Shown: positions 20,244 to 21,855 of the stretch, piece after piece
Layout: each line of letters opens with the position of its first letter
Numbering within the stretch: the stretch's first letter is position 1
Source of the DNA: Dunaliella salina
Taxonomy: Eukaryota; Chlorophyta; Chlorophyceae; Chlamydomonadales; Dunaliellaceae
Direction: 5' to 3'
Length of the DNA: 21,855 bases
Assembly (NCBI GenBank): GCA_002284615.2
Contig: MU069995.1
Location: 99,979-121,833 of the forward strand
The notes under the pieces: generated by a model
What the model was told of the DNA's origin: nothing
Database searches by the model: none
Seen by the model: only the letters and a program-made list of their open reading frames with translations
Program-made: the position numbers and the translations under genes

Positions 20244-21652
20244 CTGGAGAGTTCTCTCGACTCAGCACAGCGTGGGTGGCGGACGCCTGCAATCCGGAGG
20301 CATGCCTTGCTCCCAGCACTCCACTCCAGCTTGCTGCTATTTTGGGCTGTGTGTGCAGTAATTTGGTGTTCACTGCTGTGTAGTGGGTTGCTGATGACGC
20401 TGGTGCACTTGGTTGTCAGCTGTTGTATGATGAAACTTCAAAGGATTCCAATAGCCATGCGATGCAAGAATGTTTTGTGCTATAGCTTCACTCCCGTTTA
20501 GCAGGGTGCTGTTGATGCTAGTGCACTCAGTTGCCAGCTATTGTGGCATGAGTGTTCGAAGGGTTCCAGCTGTCGAGCGACAAAATAATGTATGAAGGTG
20601 GCCAGCTATTGGTTGATGCTTGTTTGTATGTGATCAGCTGTAGGGTGATGAGTGTTTGAGGGTGACCACCTGTCGTATGATGGATGTCTGCGGTATACCT
20701 CATTTTGTTGAGCGACAAACGTTTCAAGGGTGCCCTGTGCATGGCTTTGAGCCTGGCGCTCCTTTTGATGGCCTGGAGTGCCAAAATGGAGGATTGCGTA
20801 TTGATGCATTCAATGAATGCATCAAAGGCCCTGCATGCAATAGTTGTGCCTGACATGCCTTCTGACATTCCTTTTGGCAGCCTCAGATGCCAAAATGATG
20901 AAGATTCTGAGGAAGAAGAGAGGTTCTGTGCGCAACTGTTTAGCCTGGCCCTTGTCTCAGTTCACGCTTGAGTTGCTACAACAGGGCATGAAGAGTGCCA
21001 ATACACACTATTGTTTGAGTTGCTGCACACCATTGCATGAACAAATGGCAACAGCACACGCATTTTTGTTTGAGTGCGTGCCACAGCTGCGCAGAGGGTG
21101 GCAGCGCAGGTGTGTGTAAACAAGTGCATGCGCGCAACTGCACAAGGACAGGGAAATATGGACACGAATGTTGGTGTTTATTTGTGCTTGTTCACAACTG
21201 CACAAACACAGGGTGGCAGCTTGCGACCTCATCCTAGAGTATACACTGTCGGCTGCGGCTATCGCCAAAGGCTTCACTGCCTACATGGCGTCCTTGTGCG
21301 GTGCTGACCTGCAGAAGGTCAGGCTGCAGGTGAGTGAGCACACTCAGAATATCCCATCCTTGTGTGGTGCTGACCTGCAGCAGGTCAGGCTGCAGGTGAG
21401 TGAGTACGCTCAGAACATTGCGTCTTTGTGTGGTGCTGACCTGCAGAAGGTCAGGCTGCAGGTGAGTGAGTGAGCATACTCAGAATACCGCGTCCTTGTG
21501 TGGTGCTGACCTGCAGAAGGTCAGGCTGCAGGTGAGTGAGCAGATGAGTTTTGTTTAAGCCCATTCACCTCATGGCTACCTTGTGTTTCCACACAGTAGT
21601 CCTTAGTTCAGAATCTTGCATGTGCTTACAAGTATACACGTATCAGATTACA

Positions 21653-21697
<45 letters not shown>

Positions 21698-21855
21698 ACA
21701 CATATGATACTTTGCAGGTGGGTTGGTTTATGCTGGACTTCCCAGCCCTGGGTGCTGTGGTTGTGCTGAGCTTTGTGCTCATGCGCTCCACACGTGAAAG
21801 CGCCGTCCTCAATGTCGTCATGGTGGTCATCCACATGGTGCTGATCCTCTTTGTG
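16891..21855 (+). CDS. Cationic amino-acid transporter (CAT, APC superfamily), 5' part, seven exons
   Basis: CAT proteins are multi-pass membrane permeases for basic and other amino acids. Exons: 16891-16944, 17132-17208, 17657-17755, 18531-18653, 20070 to about 20107, 21220-21329, and 21718 to the window edge. These add up to 213 in-frame codons. After a basic cytosolic N terminus (KPKEKLRHK, FKRKAFVIRSM), exon 3 gives TM1 with the substrate-site glycines (LGVGCTVGAGIMVLTGVAAR). Exon 4 gives TM2 (VVISYAIAGFAALLSSLCYA) and ADIPVAGGAFNYIG. Exons 5-6 give GEFFAWCV and DLILEYTLSAAAIAKGF, and exon 7 gives FPALGAVVVLSFVLMRSTRE plus the next membrane segment. Introns are GT-AG with matching phases. 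The exon 5 donor is the weak point: GT at 20108 keeps phase but adds about three residues relative to the family. The start is the first ATG of an ATGATG pair. The gene continues beyond 21855. Confidence 0.85.
17797..17866. repeat. Two-copy 35-bp tandem repeat in CAT intron 3
   Basis: AAGTGCAAGCCTTGTTTGC at 17797 recurs as AAGTACAAGCCTTGCTTGC at 17832, with similar flanking sequence. The rest of this intron (17756-18530) shows nothing else recognisable. Confidence 0.6.
18801..19053. repeat. ~42-bp minisatellite in CAT intron 4
   Basis: Six tandem units of about 42 bp share ACAGGCCATGCT at the start and CTTTCGCAC at the end. Units 1 and 6 (both with TGCCTCACTAACACTT) and units 2 and 5 (both with CATGCCCCA and TACAGCTTTCGCAC) are most alike, which suggests partial block duplication. 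The short open frames across it are a by-product of the repeat. Confidence 0.8.
19528..19882. repeat. 17-bp minisatellite in CAT intron 4
   Basis: Many tandem copies of TTGCCACAATCTGCCTC run from 19528 to about 19813, with a further copy near 19859-19877. A 19-bp variant, TTGCTACAAAATCTGCCTC, occurs twice about 171 bp apart, which suggests that a block of units was duplicated. There are no unique spacers between units, so it is not CRISPR-like. The 94-bp TIR element begins immediately after the last copy. Confidence 0.9.
19883..19976. mobile_element. 94-bp TIR mini-element in CAT intron 4
   Basis: TAGGGTTGGCCA (19883-19894) and TGGCCAACCCTA (19965-19976) are perfect inverted ends. The outer TA on each side may be a TA target duplication, as for mariner-type MITEs, leaving GGGTTGGCCA as the repeat. 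A matching end occurs at 653-670. The element has no coding capacity. Confidence 0.7.
20128..20299. repeat. (TG)n tract flanked by 39-bp direct repeats
   Basis: An uninterrupted (TG)n run spans about 20166-20240. It is flanked by two 39-bp copies beginning CTCAGCA and ending GGAG (20128-20166 and 20261-20299), which match at 32 of 39 positions. The tract lies just after the uncertain 3' end of CAT exon 5. Confidence 0.8.
20386..20740. repeat. Degenerate tandem repeat in CAT intron 5
   Basis: Diverged repeats share GCTGATG or GTTGATGCT, GTGCACT, GTTGCCAGCT, TGATG and AAGGGTTCCAGC-like blocks, with rough spacing of 60-130 bp. Examples are 20388-20452, 20508-20575 and 20600-20735. The similarity is clear by eye but the unit is not cleanly definable. 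Confidence 0.45.
21289..21545 (+). repeat. Four tandem copies of the CAT exon 6 end plus its 5' splice site
   Basis: Units start at about 21289, 21355, 21421 and 21491, with periods of 66, 66 and 70 bp. Each contains GGTGCTGACCTGCAG, AGGTCAGGCTGCAG and the donor GTGAGT. Donors lie at 21330, 21396, 21462 and 21532. The first three are in the same phase (0), so use of the second or third adds 22 or 44 residues without breaking the frame. The extra GTGA after the third donor shifts the fourth and introduces TGA at 21471-21473. Confidence 0.85.
21654..21702. repeat. (CA)n microsatellite in CAT intron 6
   Basis: A CA run with one interruption (CATACACACA) lies 15 bp before the exon 7 acceptor TTTGCAG at 21711-21717, where the pyrimidine tract would normally be. 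It is therefore close enough to influence splicing. Confidence 0.85.

Noticed and set aside
20056..20383. Cys-Val and Thr-His repeat frames
   Set aside because: They are translations of the (TG)n/(CA)n microsatellite.
20844..20971. Plus-strand frame with KMMKILRKKRGS as an extra CAT exon
   Set aside because: It does not match the family sequence between GEFFAW and DLILEY and would put a basic stretch inside a membrane segment.

Overview
The window looks like nuclear DNA of a green alga, most likely of the Chlamydomonadales. The reasons are short exons with GT-AG introns, (TG)n/(CA)n and minisatellite-rich introns, a Q/A/S-rich low-complexity protein, and relics of a LINE that carries RNase H and a restriction-like endonuclease, as in the Dualen/RandI elements described from Chlamydomonas. 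The organism is an inference. I see no bacterial operons, tRNA, rRNA or CRISPR.

Layout. Positions 1-2454 hold the 3' part of an unrecognised plus-strand gene: two exons joined by a phase-1 intron that contains a 647-bp TIR element. The last exon ends inside a degenerate tandem repeat. Positions 2.76-4.74 kb are gene-free. Positions 4.74-14.6 kb are a nested transposon graveyard. Mostly minus-strand relics of a Dualen-like LINE supply an EN-RT linker, RNase H, a CCHC finger, a PD-(D/E)XK endonuclease and a 3' end. One relic has its APE endonuclease joined directly to the C-terminal endonuclease with no RT between. One 3' end is split by a 503-bp TIR element with a GTGA duplication. Another relic is split by a 5'-truncated plus-strand LINE (11718-14405) with a 14-bp target duplication.

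Positions 15.4-21.9 kb are the real host-gene region. On the minus strand is a complete three-exon HYPK homologue (114 aa), a NatA/ribosome-associated cofactor. Divergent from it, across a 317-bp intergenic region, is a plus-strand cationic amino-acid transporter (CAT, APC superfamily). At least seven CAT exons can be read in phase before the window ends inside the gene. CAT introns carry several minisatellites, a 94-bp TIR element, and (TG)n and (CA)n tracts. The 3' end of CAT exon 6, with its splice donor, is tandemly repeated four times; three of the donors keep the reading frame.

I did not find a convincing new multigene system. The most interesting signals are the repeated splice donor in CAT, the RT-less dual-endonuclease fusion, and the nested insertions whose empty sites are preserved in sister copies within the window.
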